A stretch of 64,000 nucleotides of DNA, taken from Bradyrhizobium sp. URHD0069 (GTDB lineage: Bacteria > Pseudomonadota > Alphaproteobacteria > Rhizobiales > Xanthobacteraceae). The stretch is from the NCBI RefSeq assembly GCF_000701345.1, contig NZ_JNIJ01000011.1, positions 62,001 to 126,000 of the forward strand, in the 5' to 3' direction. Under the pieces are notes generated by a model. The model was not told the origin of the DNA. It did no database searches and was given only the letters and a program-made list of their open reading frames with translations. This document shows positions 17,767 through 27,107 of this stretch, piece by piece. The position numbers were made by a program, and so were the translations under genes. Numbering within the stretch: position 1 is the first letter of the stretch; each line of letters begins with the position of its first letter.

Positions 17767-17785
17767 TTTTCTGATTTTCAGAATT
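17767..17785. promoter_or_regulatory. Operator 4 (upstream of 17862)
   Basis: TTTTCTGA-TTT-TCAGAATT, one mismatch from a perfect palindrome, 22 bases before the -35 of the next gene. Confidence 0.65.
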
Positions 17786-17791
17786 ATTGGC

Positions 17792-17820
17792 TTGACAAAT
17801 TTCTGATTTTCAGAAATATT
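17792..17820 (+). promoter_or_regulatory. Promoter of the small gene at 17862
   Basis: TTGACA (17792-17797), 17 bases, AATATT (17815-17820). The spacer is occupied by operator 5. Confidence 0.65.
17799..17817. promoter_or_regulatory. Operator 5 (promoter of 17862)
   Basis: Perfect palindrome ATTTCTGA-TTT-TCAGAAAT lying between the -35 and -10. It is the best-conserved copy of the site. Confidence 0.75.
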
Positions 17821-17861
17821 CGGATGCATCGCAAGCCCGCTCCGGGGCAAGAGAGTAGCCT

Positions 17862-18137
17862 TTGCAGTATTTCGTCGTCATGATCGACTATGGACGGCGC
17901 GGGCGCGAGGCCATCGTCGATCCCGAAATCACAAGGCGCGAAGTCATCTCCCGCGTCGTGTCCGGCGAATACAAGAACATCAACTTCATTCACGAAATAA
18001 CCGATTCCGCGGTCGACGATATTACCTCCGAAATTCTGGCGGAGGCGGCACTTCCGGAAATCGGGATCACCGGCGCCAACCTGCAAGTTGTCGGTTTCGA
18101 TCACGCGCGGGATCTCCGCAAGCATGAGGAAGTATGA
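17862..18137 (+). CDS. Small protein under S24 operator control
   Basis: The protein of 91 residues from a TTG start at 17862 (with AAGAGAG upstream), or 85 from the ATG at 17880, has the look of a compact alpha/beta domain: YFVVMIDYGRRGREAIVDPE, then EVISRVVSGEYKNINFIHEI, then ITSEILAEA. No known family is recognised. Because its promoter carries the strongest operator, it is the best candidate for the output gene of the adjacent S24 repressor, for example a damage-induced small effector. The role is inference. Confidence 0.7.
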   Translation: MQYFVVMIDYGRRGREAIVDPEITRREVISRVVSGEYKNINFIHEITDSAVDDITSEILAEAALPEIGITGANLQVVGFDHARDLRKHEEV

Positions 18138-18410
18138 CGGCGCGAAGTTCGGATCGGGCCGTCATTATCATCGATTAGCGGCTTGCCTCCTCCGGGTTCC
18201 TGTGCCCACCCCTTAACCGTGACGCTGCCGATTTTCATCATCCGCTAGCGGAGTTCCCGGCACCGGATGTTACACGAAAGCCACACTCACGAAAATTGCG
18301 CCGTCGTTCTACGAACGTTCGCAAGAGTTGATAATAAGCATTGGTCCTGCGCGGTTAAGCTTTCTGTGGGGCTGAGACTGGTCGTGCATCCTCGTTGAAG
18401 GAGACCCCAC

Positions 18411-18608
18411 ATGCCAGCTTACGCTCAACGACATCTCGAAGCTGAGCTAACTCCGATTGTTTGCCCGGGTTGCATGGGCATTCTTCCTATGTACGTCAGG
18501 GACGTTGAGCCCCATTGGAGTATGGCGAAGATCGATTTCACCTACGAATGTTCCGACTGCGGAACTGAAATCAAGCAGACGATAACCAAGCCCGAACAGC
18601 GACACTGA
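18411..18608 (+). CDS. Small zinc-ribbon protein
   Basis: The 65-residue protein has two CxxC knuckles, CPGC (residues 18-21) and CSDC (about 47-50), spaced as in a zinc ribbon, with YECSDCGTEIKQTI typical of such folds. It may bind nucleic acid or a protein partner. An AAGGAG-like RBS precedes the ATG. Two other small CxxC proteins are at 63059 and 63523. Confidence 0.75.
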   Translation: MPAYAQRHLEAELTPIVCPGCMGILPMYVRDVEPHWSMAKIDFTYECSDCGTEIKQTITKPEQRH

Positions 18609-18807
18609 AGCCGAGTTCCCTCGCCGCGGCTTGGCGAAATCGCTGCCTTATGTCGATGACGACCAGAACTTGGTCGCTCAAACCAAGAGCGCGCGCTGGC
18701 TCTTCTGCTTATTATGTCGTGCTTGGAACGTGGTTCAAGATCCGCTGCCGACGATCCAGCATTTGGAAAAGGCGGGCCCGCCTAGCGGGCCGATGCCAAG
18801 GCCTGAT

Positions 18808-20259
18808 CTACTGACGACCGCATTTCTCCGGCGAGGGAACTCGAACCGTTGCAGCTGGCTGGCCGCACTTGACGAATGAAGCAAGCTCCTTGATCCCGTC
18901 TTTGTGATCGGGACAAATGATCTCTACCCGGCCACCCGGGCCCGGGTAGATCGCCAGCCGAAAGCCGTGCAGCTTCACGATCGCAGCCACCAGATTGAGG
19001 CCAAGACCCACACCCGGCGTATTTCGGATCTTGTCGGAGCGGTAGAAACGTCGCAGCACGACCTCGCGCTCCTGGTCGCTGATGCCGCAGCCGCTGTCGG
19101 TCACGCGCAAAATCGTGGCCTTATCGCCGCGTAACAGCTCAATGCCCACCCTTCCGCCTTCGGGCGTAAATTTGATGGCATTATCGACGAGGTTGGCGAC
19201 CGCCTCGATCAACAAATCCCGGTCGCCGCGCACGTCAAGGCGGTGCGTCGCAATGACCCGTAGGGCGATATTTTTGTTCTCGGCGATCGGTTCGTAGATG
19301 TCGCACACCTCCCGCAGCATCTCGTGCAAGGCGACGCTGTCGAAGCCCACGGAACGGCGGCTGTTTTCGATCTCCGCGAGACGCAATAGCGCGGTGATGA
19401 TCGTCAGCGACTGATCGATGCCTGCGATTGCCTTATCCGCAACAGTCTGGAGCTGCTCCAAAGTGGTTGCGTTGGTGCGGCCTCGCTCGAGGCTAAGCCG
19501 GGCGCGGGTCAAGGGCGTCCGCAGATCGTGGGCGATGTCGTTGCCGACGCCGGCGAGCGCATGGATCATGGTTTCCATTTCATCGAGCATGCCATTGACG
19601 ATGATCGCGAGCTTCGAAAACGGCTCGTCGACGGTACGGTGCGGAAGCCGCTCGCGCAGATCGCCGGCGATAATGCGCTGAACCCGCTGGTTGACCTCTT
19701 CGACCCGCTTCTGGGCGCGCACGCTCAGCCACGCGCCGGCCAACAGGCAAAGACCAAAGCCCGGCAAGAGACCCAGCGCGAGCGCCTGACCGACGACATG
19801 GGAGATCTCGCTGGCTTCATCGACATTTCGTCCGATCACCAGCACGTCACCGTTTCGCATACGCCGGGCAATTGCACGGATGACCTGGTGTTCGCGGCGA
19901 CCTCGATCCGTCCTGATGATGTTGGCGCGTTGCGCCGGAGCGTCGATCCGCAGATCGGATGGCAAGCTTTCCAGATTGCCGGTGATCCGGCGACCGTCGG
20001 CGGCAAATATCGCCGCGAGGTGCACTTCTCTGGGATCCTGTCTCAAGCGGTCGTCGATTGCTTCCAGCCGCCGCTCCGGCGATAGGCCGACGATCTCGTC
20101 CATTTCCGCTGTTATGACGCGGTCGGATCGCGCCGTCAGGTAGTCATCGATCTGCCAGTAAATAAATCCGAACAGCACGATGACGAAAACTGCAAACACG
20201 CCGGCCACCATCAAAGCCCAGTGGAAGGTGTTTGAGCGAATGAATTGCGGTTGACGCAT
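18808..20259 (-). CDS. Sensor histidine kinase
   Basis: The 483-residue kinase has two membrane segments (about residues 14-36 and 160-180) around a periplasmic sensor, a HAMP linker, the H-box NDIAHDLRTPLTRARL (His244), an N-box (NLVDNAIKF), and G boxes (DSGCGIS, GVGLGLNLV). It phosphorylates the response regulator encoded just upstream in the same operon. The ATG at 20259 (MRQPQFIRS) was chosen as the usual length before the first membrane segment; an in-frame ATG at 20322 exists. The signal is unknown; the first RND operon follows downstream and may be a target. Confidence 0.9.
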   Translation of the reverse strand: MRQPQFIRSNTFHWALMVAGVFAVFVIVLFGFIYWQIDDYLTARSDRVITAEMDEIVGLSPERRLEAIDDRLRQDPREVHLAAIFAADGRRITGNLESLPSDLRIDAPAQRANIIRTDRGRREHQVIRAIARRMRNGDVLVIGRNVDEASEISHVVGQALALGLLPGFGLCLLAGAWLSVRAQKRVEEVNQRVQRIIAGDLRERLPHRTVDEPFSKLAIIVNGMLDEMETMIHALAGVGNDIAHDLRTPLTRARLSLERGRTNATTLEQLQTVADKAIAGIDQSLTIITALLRLAEIENSRRSVGFDSVALHEMLREVCDIYEPIAENKNIALRVIATHRLDVRGDRDLLIEAVANLVDNAIKFTPEGGRVGIELLRGDKATILRVTDSGCGISDQEREVVLRRFYRSDKIRNTPGVGLGLNLVAAIVKLHGFRLAIYPGPGGRVEIICPDHKDGIKELASFVKCGQPAATVRVPSPEKCGRQ

Positions 20260-20330
20260 CGCAGTGTCGCCGCCCGGTATCTTTGCTTGACGCCAACCGC
20301 GGCGCGCTTCCGGCGGAACCATCCGAAGGT

Positions 20331-21008
20331 TTATGACACCGCCCGAAGAATGAACCCGGCGCCGCGGACATTATGGATCATAGGGACTTCGTCGGCTTGG
20401 TCCACCTTGTGACGCAGACGGCCCATATGCACGTCTACAAGATTGGTTGCAGGAACGAATTTGTAATTCCAGACCTCCTCAAGCAGCATGGCCCGCGTCA
20501 GCAACTGATCGCTGCGCTGCATCATATATTCAAGCAGACGAAATTCCCGGGGCAGCAATTCGATCACGCGATCGCCCCGTTTTGCAGTGCGCGCGATCAG
20601 ATCGAGTTCCAGCGGCCCGACCCGCAGCGTCGTCTCGCGCGATTCGGCCGGCCGGCGCAGCAGTGCTTCTACCCTGGCCACGAGTTCCACGACCGCGAAT
20701 GGTTTTGTAAGGTAATCGTCCCCACCCATCCGCAATCCGCGTACGCGATCGTCCACTGCGCCAAGCGCACTCAGCACCAGCACCGGGGTGCGCACTTGAT
20801 CCTTCCGCAGGGCCTCAATGACCGCGAGGCCATCCATTCCAGGCAACAGCCGATCGACGATCATGGCGTCTGGCCGCGATGAACGCGCCTTGTCCAAACC
20901 TTCCACACCGTTGGCCGACCATTCGATTTCAAAACCCCGATCGGCCAGCTCGGCCGCAATTTCCTCAGCCGTTTCGCTGTCATCCTCGATGAGAAGCACT
21001 TTTGCCAT
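20331..21008 (-). CDS. OmpR-family response regulator
   Basis: The 225-residue protein has a receiver domain (acidic pocket E8-D9-D10, phosphorylated D52 in IVDRLLPG, K in LTKPF) and a winged-helix DNA-binding domain (LLPREFRLLEYMMQ, then DVHMGRLRHKVD). The start at 21008 gives the canonical MAKVLLIEDD. It precedes the kinase gene by 71 bases in the same direction. Confidence 0.92.
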   Translation of the reverse strand: MAKVLLIEDDSETAEEIAAELADRGFEIEWSANGVEGLDKARSSRPDAMIVDRLLPGMDGLAVIEALRKDQVRTPVLVLSALGAVDDRVRGLRMGGDDYLTKPFAVVELVARVEALLRRPAESRETTLRVGPLELDLIARTAKRGDRVIELLPREFRLLEYMMQRSDQLLTRAMLLEEVWNYKFVPATNLVDVHMGRLRHKVDQADEVPMIHNVRGAGFILRAVS

Positions 21009-21569
21009 CAACTGATTTCCGACTGCCTTCGCGGTGCTCCCACTTGGCATCCCTGGAACCATACGCCTGATCGAGACCAAAGCCATAATGCCAACCGCCC
21101 ACAAATGCCAAGCCTCAAAGGAGCCGGATAGCGCCGCCCCGTCTCACTCGGGGGCATAAGACGTGACGGCGCCATCCGCTCTGCGGCTGTCTGACCACCG
21201 CCTCCGGGGGGCGAGCGCGGTGGTGCCGCTCATCAAAAACATAGGCTCGAACAACTGGCGGCACCATTAAATAGGCTTTTAGAATCGGCGTGGCGCTCGA
21301 GGATCCCGCTGCGGCACCAAGCGTCAGGACATCTGTGCTGCCTGAGGCCGAGTTGGGACCTTGCTGCCTTCGGTCAGATCGAAGGCTGGATCAAGACGCG
21401 CTGATAGTCTTCTGCTGATGCAGCGCCTGCACTTGGACTTCTTCCGCTACCGCATTGGCTGTCGCAATAGTGCGCCTCGAACTTCTCCGGCTGGAAGTTT
21501 GAAGCCCGCTGGTTGACGATACGTTTCACCAAGTCGAGCCGACAAACCGGCTGGCGGCGAGGTCTCCCG
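21009..21569. other. Intergenic stretch containing a Ku fragment
   Basis: Apart from the Ku-like remnant at 21420-21541, I see no gene, and no strong promoter for the response regulator beyond AT-poor sequence. Confidence 0.5.
21420..21541 (-). pseudogene. C-terminal fragment of a Ku-like DNA end-binding protein
   Basis: The minus strand reads RLDLVKRIVNQRASNFQP followed by EKFEAHY (21541 to about 21467), which fits the conserved C-terminal signature of bacterial Ku (L-x-x-x-I-V-x-x-x-x-x-x-F-x-P-x-K-F-x-x-x-Y). The frame then degenerates. No start and no core domain are nearby, and no ligD is in the window. It is a relic of an NHEJ gene. Confidence 0.55.
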
Positions 21570-22568
21570 TCAACAGCCCGATGGCGGCGATACGCCCGGC
21601 GTTGCCGCAGCGCCCGTTGCGTTGGCCGGCGCCATCGTGGCGGGCGTCGACAGATCCATCGTCATGCTCTCGGCGCATGCCGACGTATTCGGCGTCGGCA
21701 TCACCGCCGTTGTCGGATCGATGCTAGTGCCAGCTAGCTGCGCGACTGTGGGTTGAATCGTACCAGGCGGGGGGCTGCTCGGAACCTCGGGGGTCGAGAG
21801 CGGCAAAGCGGCGCCGTTGGTCGGCGGACCTCCCGGCGTAGAGCTGCATACGGTAGTCGACGGGCTGCCCAGCGGAGACACTGGCGATATGGTTCCGGTC
21901 GTGCTGCCGATGATCGACGTGGGAATGGTCCCCAACGCGGTTCCTGGCATCATCGCGGTCGACGACACCGTCGTTGTCGATGGCATCGTCGTGGTCGATG
22001 GCATCACCGTGGCTGTGCTGCCCGATGTGGAGGCGGTGGTCGGTACCGTGGTCGATGGCACCGGCGTTGTGCCCATGGAAGGTGGCGGAGAAGCTGCTGC
22101 TAAAGCCGAGGACTGCACCGGTACGGTCGAGTCGGGAAAATCTGACATGAATGATGAGGCTGGTTGTGCGGACAACGGCAGCGGGGACGCGATGGAGCTA
22201 CCCGTTGTGGGCGCGGAAGAAACCGTCGTCGGTGCCGCGGAAACCGGTGGCATGGTTCCGGTCGACATCGGCGTAACCGTCACCGTCGGCGTTCCAGGCG
22301 CGATTTGACCTGTTGGGGCAGAACAGGTCACGACCGTCCCCGGCGTTGTCGGGTCAGAAGCCAGCGGCACCGGTGCCAGCGTCGTGCCGGGAGTGCCGGG
22401 CTGGGTCATCGCCGAGAACGGGCTCGGGCCATTGAGTGGAGAAGTCACGATCGCCCCTGGCGTCGATGGAATGCCCATGGCTGTGGTACCCATGGTGGAG
22501 ACCTGCGCCATGCAAGCGCTGCAGCCTGCCAACAAGATGGCCGTCGTTGTAACCAGCAACCGTCGCAT
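21570..22568 (-). CDS. Ser/Thr/Pro-rich lipoprotein of the first RND operon
   Basis: The 332-residue product starts with a lipoprotein signal (MRRLLVTTTAILLAGC, lipobox LAGC, lipidated Cys16). Nearly everything after it is Thr, Ser, Pro, Gly, Ala and Val in low-complexity runs, with a few spaced cysteines (VTCSAP, TVCSSTPGG, SACAES, PSGC). ATG 22568 has AGGAGG eight bases upstream; ATG 22574 is too close to it. The gene follows the RND adaptor by 24 bases on the same strand and resembles in style the two proteins at 30771 and 31775 next to the other RND operon. Function unknown; a periplasmic, wall-spanning or glycosylated accessory protein is imaginable. Confidence 0.7.
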   Translation of the reverse strand: MRRLLVTTTAILLAGCSACMAQVSTMGTTAMGIPSTPGAIVTSPLNGPSPFSAMTQPGTPGTTLAPVPLASDPTTPGTVVTCSAPTGQIAPGTPTVTVTPMSTGTMPPVSAAPTTVSSAPTTGSSIASPLPLSAQPASSFMSDFPDSTVPVQSSALAAASPPPSMGTTPVPSTTVPTTASTSGSTATVMPSTTTMPSTTTVSSTAMMPGTALGTIPTSIIGSTTGTISPVSPLGSPSTTVCSSTPGGPPTNGAALPLSTPEVPSSPPPGTIQPTVAQLAGTSIDPTTAVMPTPNTSACAESMTMDLSTPATMAPANATGAAATPGVSPPSGC

Positions 22569-22592
22569 CGCCATTGCCTCCTCTGCTCCGAT

Positions 22593-23870
22593 CTAGCTTG
22601 TCCGCGGTTTGTCTTTGCGAACCGCGACCTTGTCGCCTTCCGCCAGGTTCACCATCGGATTGAGGATGACCTGATCGCCGGGCTTGACGCCGTCGTGCAC
22701 TTCGACCTCCGTGCCGAAGTCACGTGCAATCGTTATTTTCTGCAGATGGACAATGCCATTCTCGACGACCGCGACATGCACGCCGTTCTGATCGAATACC
22801 ACCGCATCGGCGGATATGATCATCGATGGCGTCTTTCTCGGGATGAATAACTCGACAGTGCAATAGATCCCGGGACTGAGAGCGCCGTCCGGATTGGGAA
22901 CGTCGATCTCGGTCAGCAGCGTCCGGCTGCCGGGCTGCAACGCGCTCGCTATACGCGTGACTTTGCCGGGAAAGGTGCGATTGGGAATCTCGGGGACATG
23001 GACCACCGCGTCGACGCCGGGCCCAACCCCGAAGGCCTCGTCCTGGGGGACGAACACCTGGGTGCGGATCACGTCAGCGTGCATCAGTGTAAACATGAAG
23101 GTCGACCCCGACGTCACCAGGCTGCCGTTGTCGATGTTGCGCTGGGTAATCACACCGTCGAACGGCGCAACGACGCGCTGATAGGCCTTCTCCTGCTCCA
23201 GGATTCGAATCTGGGCTTGCTGAGCTTCAATATTCGACTGAGCAACTCCCACCGCTGCCTGCTGCGCCTGCAGGGTCAGGCGGTCGTTGTCGCCCTGCTG
23301 AAGCGTGAGCCATCCTTGCTTGACCAGATTGCTGTCGCGCGCATTAGTGACCTGGGCGAGCTCACGGCTTGCCTGCGTCTGTTGCAATGTCGCCTGGTTC
23401 TGGGCCAGCGTCGCCTTGGCCTGCGCAATCTGGTGGTCGAGCTCCGGGGCGGTAATGTCCGCCAGCAGGGCGCCCGCCTTGACCCGGTCACCGATATCGA
23501 CGTAGCGCTTTTCGATGTAGCCGCTGGTGCGCGCAAAGATATTCGCCGCCTCAAAGGCCGTCGTGGTCGCCGGCAGGCTGACGGTGATTTTGCCGCTGCT
23601 GGCGTGGACCGCATCGACACGAACCTCGGGGACAAGCGTCCTGCTCCGTTGCGCGGTGGCCGCGAGCTCGAGCTCGGCCTGGTAGTGGCGCCAACCTCCT
23701 ATTCCAAGGCCACCCACGAGCAACAGCAGTGCGCCTCCGCCCAGCAGCGCAGCTCCATACCGGCGTCGCCGCTTGGGCGCAGCGTTGGGTACCGCAACGA
23801 TGCGATCGGTGTCGGGATCAAGCCGGTCCTCAACACCATCATTTCTTGGCCGTACATGAATCTCGGTCAT
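22593..23870 (-). CDS. RND efflux periplasmic adaptor (membrane fusion protein) 1
   Basis: The 425-residue adaptor has a cytoplasmic N-terminus, one membrane anchor (about 40-58), a split lipoyl/barrel-sandwich domain (ARTSGYIEKRYVDIGDRVKAG; APFDGVITQRNIDNG), a long coiled-coil hairpin between (QIAQAKATLAQNQATLQQTQ...) and a beta-barrel plus membrane-proximal domain. It links the inner-membrane pump to an outer-membrane channel. Its ATG overlaps the pump gene stop by 4 bases, so translation is coupled. No TolC-type gene lies nearby. Confidence 0.92.
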   Translation of the reverse strand: MTEIHVRPRNDGVEDRLDPDTDRIVAVPNAAPKRRRRYGAALLGGGALLLLVGGLGIGGWRHYQAELELAATAQRSRTLVPEVRVDAVHASSGKITVSLPATTTAFEAANIFARTSGYIEKRYVDIGDRVKAGALLADITAPELDHQIAQAKATLAQNQATLQQTQASRELAQVTNARDSNLVKQGWLTLQQGDNDRLTLQAQQAAVGVAQSNIEAQQAQIRILEQEKAYQRVVAPFDGVITQRNIDNGSLVTSGSTFMFTLMHADVIRTQVFVPQDEAFGVGPGVDAVVHVPEIPNRTFPGKVTRIASALQPGSRTLLTEIDVPNPDGALSPGIYCTVELFIPRKTPSMIISADAVVFDQNGVHVAVVENGIVHLQKITIARDFGTEVEVHDGVKPGDQVILNPMVNLAEGDKVAVRKDKPRTS

Positions 23871-26800
23871 TCTGGAACTTCCTCGAATACGCCATGGTGA
23901 GGCTTTCCATCGTTGCCCTTGCGCAGCATGGCGAACAGGTAAGGCACAATCAGTAACGTTGTCGGCGTCGCGAACAACAGGCCGCCGATGACGGCGCGTG
24001 CCAGCGCGGCATTCTGTTCCTCGCCGGCGCCGCCGATTGCCATCGGGATCATGCCGACGATCATCGCGGCCGCCGTCATCAGCACCGGCCGGATTCGGGT
24101 GCGGCCGGCGCTCAGCGCGGCTTCAAAGGCCGAATGGCCCTTCAGCTGCTGCTCACGCGCGAAGGTCACCAGCAGGATCGAATTCGCCGAGGCCACGCCA
24201 ACCGCCATGATCGCCCCCATCAGCGAGGGCACGTTCAGCGTGGTGCCGGTGATGAACAGCATCGTCACGATGCCGCAGAGCGTCGCCGGCAGGGCCAGGA
24301 TCACGACGAACGGATCGCCCCAGGTCTGGTAGTTCACGACCATCAGCAGGTAGACGAAGACGGCGGCGAACAGCAGTCCGATGCCGAGATTCCGGAACGA
24401 GTCGTTCATGCTCTGGATCTGGCCAACCACCTGAATCGTATTGCCGGGTTTGAGCTTCTGCTGCAGCTCCGCCGTGACCTTGTGGATGTCGGCAGCAACA
24501 CCGCCGAGATCGCGGCCCTGCACGCTGGCATAAACGTCAAAGACCGGCTGGATGTTGGTCTGGTTGGAGTTAGTGGGCACCTTGTCCCGCTTGAAGGTCG
24601 CGACATTGCTGAGCATGCCCGGGACCGGTTGGCCGCTCACCGCCGAGAGCGAGGTGGAGACCGGCGTGTTTTTAAGCGCATTCAGCGAATTGACTTTGCG
24701 TTCCGGCGTTTGCACGGCAATGTAATAGGGGATGCCCGAGGTCGGATCGGTCCAGAAGTTGGGCGACACCTGCTCCGACGAACTGAGGCTGACATTGACA
24801 TTGGTCGCCACCGTGCTGGCATTGAGGCCAAGCTGCGCTGCCCGGCTCCGGTCGATCTGGGCGTAGAACGCCGGAGCGTCGACTTCCTGTTGCAGATGCG
24901 CGTCGACAATGCCCGGAATCGCGGCAAGGCGTTGACGGAGCTCCTTCGCGACGGAAAGATTGTTCAGGTCATAGCCCATCGTCCGGACGTCGATCTGCGC
25001 CGGCAATCCGAAGTTCAGAATCTGCGTCACCATGTCGGCCGCCTGGAAATAGAACGTGCTTTCGGGAAACGCTGCGGGCAGCACCTGACGCAATTTCTTG
25101 ATATAGTCGGCGGTCGGCTTGTGCCCCTCCTTCAGCTGAACCTGGATGACACCGTCGTTGATTCCGATCGTGGAACCATCCGCGAATGCCAGATTGTAGG
25201 CTCGCGCCGGCAGCCCGATATTGTCGATAATGAGCTCGCGGTCCTTTTCCGGAATGACTTCGCGGATCTTGTCCTCGACCTTCTGGAATATCGCCTCGGT
25301 GCTTTCGATCCGGGTTCCGGCAGGGGCGCGAACGTGAAGCTGGATCTGGCCGCCATCGATCAGCGGGAAAAAGTCACGGCCAACGGAGAGCAACATCACC
25401 GTGCCGAGGCTAAGTATCAGGACGGCGACGACGGGCACGATGACCCGCCGGCGAAGCAGCATCGCGAGCAGTTTCGAGTATCCATTACGCATGCGCTCGA
25501 AGCCGCGGTCGAATGCGGCGGACATCCGCGAGAAGAAGCCGGTCGGGGCATCATGGTTGTCGGTGTGGCGGCGTTCGCTCTTCAGCAGCAGGCCGATCGT
25601 GATCGGAGTGAGTGTCCGCGACAACCCGTAGGACGCCAGCATTGCAAACACGACGGCAAGCCCGAGCGGCGTGAACAGATATTTGGCGGGTCCGTCGAGG
25701 AACACCACCGACGTAAATACGCAACTGATGGCGAGCGTCGATACCAGCGTTGGTATCGCGATTTCAGCGGCGCCGTGCAGCGTCGCTTCGGAAAGCGGCA
25801 TGCCCTCCTCGGTCCACAGACGATGGGTGTTTTCGATGGTCACGGTCGAATCGTCTACCAATATGCCGACCGCCAGCGCCAGGCCGCCCAGGGTCATGGT
25901 GTTCAGGGTTTCACCGAGGAAGTACAGCACGACGAGCGACGACAGAATCGCCAGCGGAATCGAGATCATCACCACCAGCGTCGAGCGCCAGGAACCGAGG
26001 AAGATGAGGATCATCAGCGCGGTGAGGCCCGCCGCGATGGCGCCTTCGCGCAGCACGCCATTGACGGAGTTAGTCACGAATATCGACTGGTCGAACAACT
26101 CGCCGATCTTGAGTCCGGCCGGTGCCGCAGCGCGGGCCGTCTCAAGCGCCTTCTTCACGCCGTTGACGACCGCAAGGGTCGAGGCATTGCCGTTCTTGAT
26201 GACGCTGAGCAAGACCGAGCGCCGGCCATTCTCGCGCACGATGTTCTGCTGCACCAGCGATCCGTCGCGGACCTGCGCCACATCCTTCAAAAAGATCGTG
26301 GCGCCGTTGACGAACTTGACCGGCATCATGTTGAGGTCTGGGATTGACGCCGGCGTCGCGTTGGTCCGCACCACATATTGGGTGTTGCCGATCTTCGCCG
26401 TTCCCGATGGCAGCGTCAGGTTCTGCGTATTGACCGCGTTCACGATGTCGAGCGGCGTCAGTCCCCGCGACAGCAGCTTGTCCGGGTCGATATCCACCAT
26501 GATCTGACGGTACTTGCCACCCGCCGGTGTCGGCAGGGTGACGCCCGGCACCGGCGCCAATTGCTGCCGAACGCGGTAGATGCCGTAATCGTAAAGCTGC
26601 TGTTCGTTCAGGCTGTCCGAACTCAGGCTGAGCTGCAGAACCGGAACGCTCGACGCGTTGAACTGCACCACGATCGGCGGCTGGATGCCGGGCGGCATCA
26701 GCGCACGAATGGAGTCGGTGGCGGAGACGATTTGCGCGATGGCGAGGTCGAGATTGACGTCCGGCTGGAAGTAGATCTTCTGGATCGACAGGCCATTCAG

Positions 26801-27055
26801 GGTCTGCGCTTCCATGTTCTTGATGCCGCTGACGTTGGCGCTGATAGAGTACTGGCTATAGGTGCTGACGCGCTGTTCCATCTCCGGCGTCGAGAGACCG
26901 GTGTAGCTCCAGACAACGGTAACGACTGGAATGCGGATTTCGGGAAAGATGTCGGTCGGCATCGTCCGGATCGCGGCGATCCCGAGAAACAGGATTAGGG
27001 CGGCGACCACGTAAAACGTGTGCGGAAATCGCAGTGCGAAACGAACAAGTCCCAT
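23867..27055 (-). CDS. RND efflux pump inner-membrane subunit 1
   Basis: The 1062-residue transporter has 12 predicted membrane segments and two large periplasmic loops as in AcrB/CzcA relatives. TM4 carries the proton-relay aspartates in GILVDDSTVTIENTHR. It begins with MGLVRFALRFPHTFYVV, and the segment TDIFPEIRIPVVTVVWSYTG is typical of HAE-type drug pumps in rhizobia. It works as a trimer, using proton flow to expel hydrophobic compounds. First gene of a pump-adaptor-lipoprotein operon; the two-component genes lie beyond the operon end. Confidence 0.93.
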   Translation of the reverse strand: MGLVRFALRFPHTFYVVAALILFLGIAAIRTMPTDIFPEIRIPVVTVVWSYTGLSTPEMEQRVSTYSQYSISANVSGIKNMEAQTLNGLSIQKIYFQPDVNLDLAIAQIVSATDSIRALMPPGIQPPIVVQFNASSVPVLQLSLSSDSLNEQQLYDYGIYRVRQQLAPVPGVTLPTPAGGKYRQIMVDIDPDKLLSRGLTPLDIVNAVNTQNLTLPSGTAKIGNTQYVVRTNATPASIPDLNMMPVKFVNGATIFLKDVAQVRDGSLVQQNIVRENGRRSVLLSVIKNGNASTLAVVNGVKKALETARAAAPAGLKIGELFDQSIFVTNSVNGVLREGAIAAGLTALMILIFLGSWRSTLVVMISIPLAILSSLVVLYFLGETLNTMTLGGLALAVGILVDDSTVTIENTHRLWTEEGMPLSEATLHGAAEIAIPTLVSTLAISCVFTSVVFLDGPAKYLFTPLGLAVVFAMLASYGLSRTLTPITIGLLLKSERRHTDNHDAPTGFFSRMSAAFDRGFERMRNGYSKLLAMLLRRRVIVPVVAVLILSLGTVMLLSVGRDFFPLIDGGQIQLHVRAPAGTRIESTEAIFQKVEDKIREVIPEKDRELIIDNIGLPARAYNLAFADGSTIGINDGVIQVQLKEGHKPTADYIKKLRQVLPAAFPESTFYFQAADMVTQILNFGLPAQIDVRTMGYDLNNLSVAKELRQRLAAIPGIVDAHLQQEVDAPAFYAQIDRSRAAQLGLNASTVATNVNVSLSSSEQVSPNFWTDPTSGIPYYIAVQTPERKVNSLNALKNTPVSTSLSAVSGQPVPGMLSNVATFKRDKVPTNSNQTNIQPVFDVYASVQGRDLGGVAADIHKVTAELQQKLKPGNTIQVVGQIQSMNDSFRNLGIGLLFAAVFVYLLMVVNYQTWGDPFVVILALPATLCGIVTMLFITGTTLNVPSLMGAIMAVGVASANSILLVTFAREQQLKGHSAFEAALSAGRTRIRPVLMTAAAMIVGMIPMAIGGAGEEQNAALARAVIGGLLFATPTTLLIVPYLFAMLRKGNDGKPHHGVFEEVPE

Positions 27056-27107
27056 AACATATCCTCATGGCGCGCTGGCCGCGCCAATGGCGCGACCGGC
27101 GCACCCA

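Noticed and set aside
21753..22850. Plus-strand Arg/Gly-rich frames opposite the Ser/Thr-rich lipoprotein gene
   Set aside because: Complement of a low-complexity gene; minus strand has signal peptide, RBS and operon context.
24134..26347. Long plus-strand open frame of 737 codons opposite the RND pump
   Set aside because: Antisense shadow of the intact RND gene; His/Arg/Gln-rich composition.
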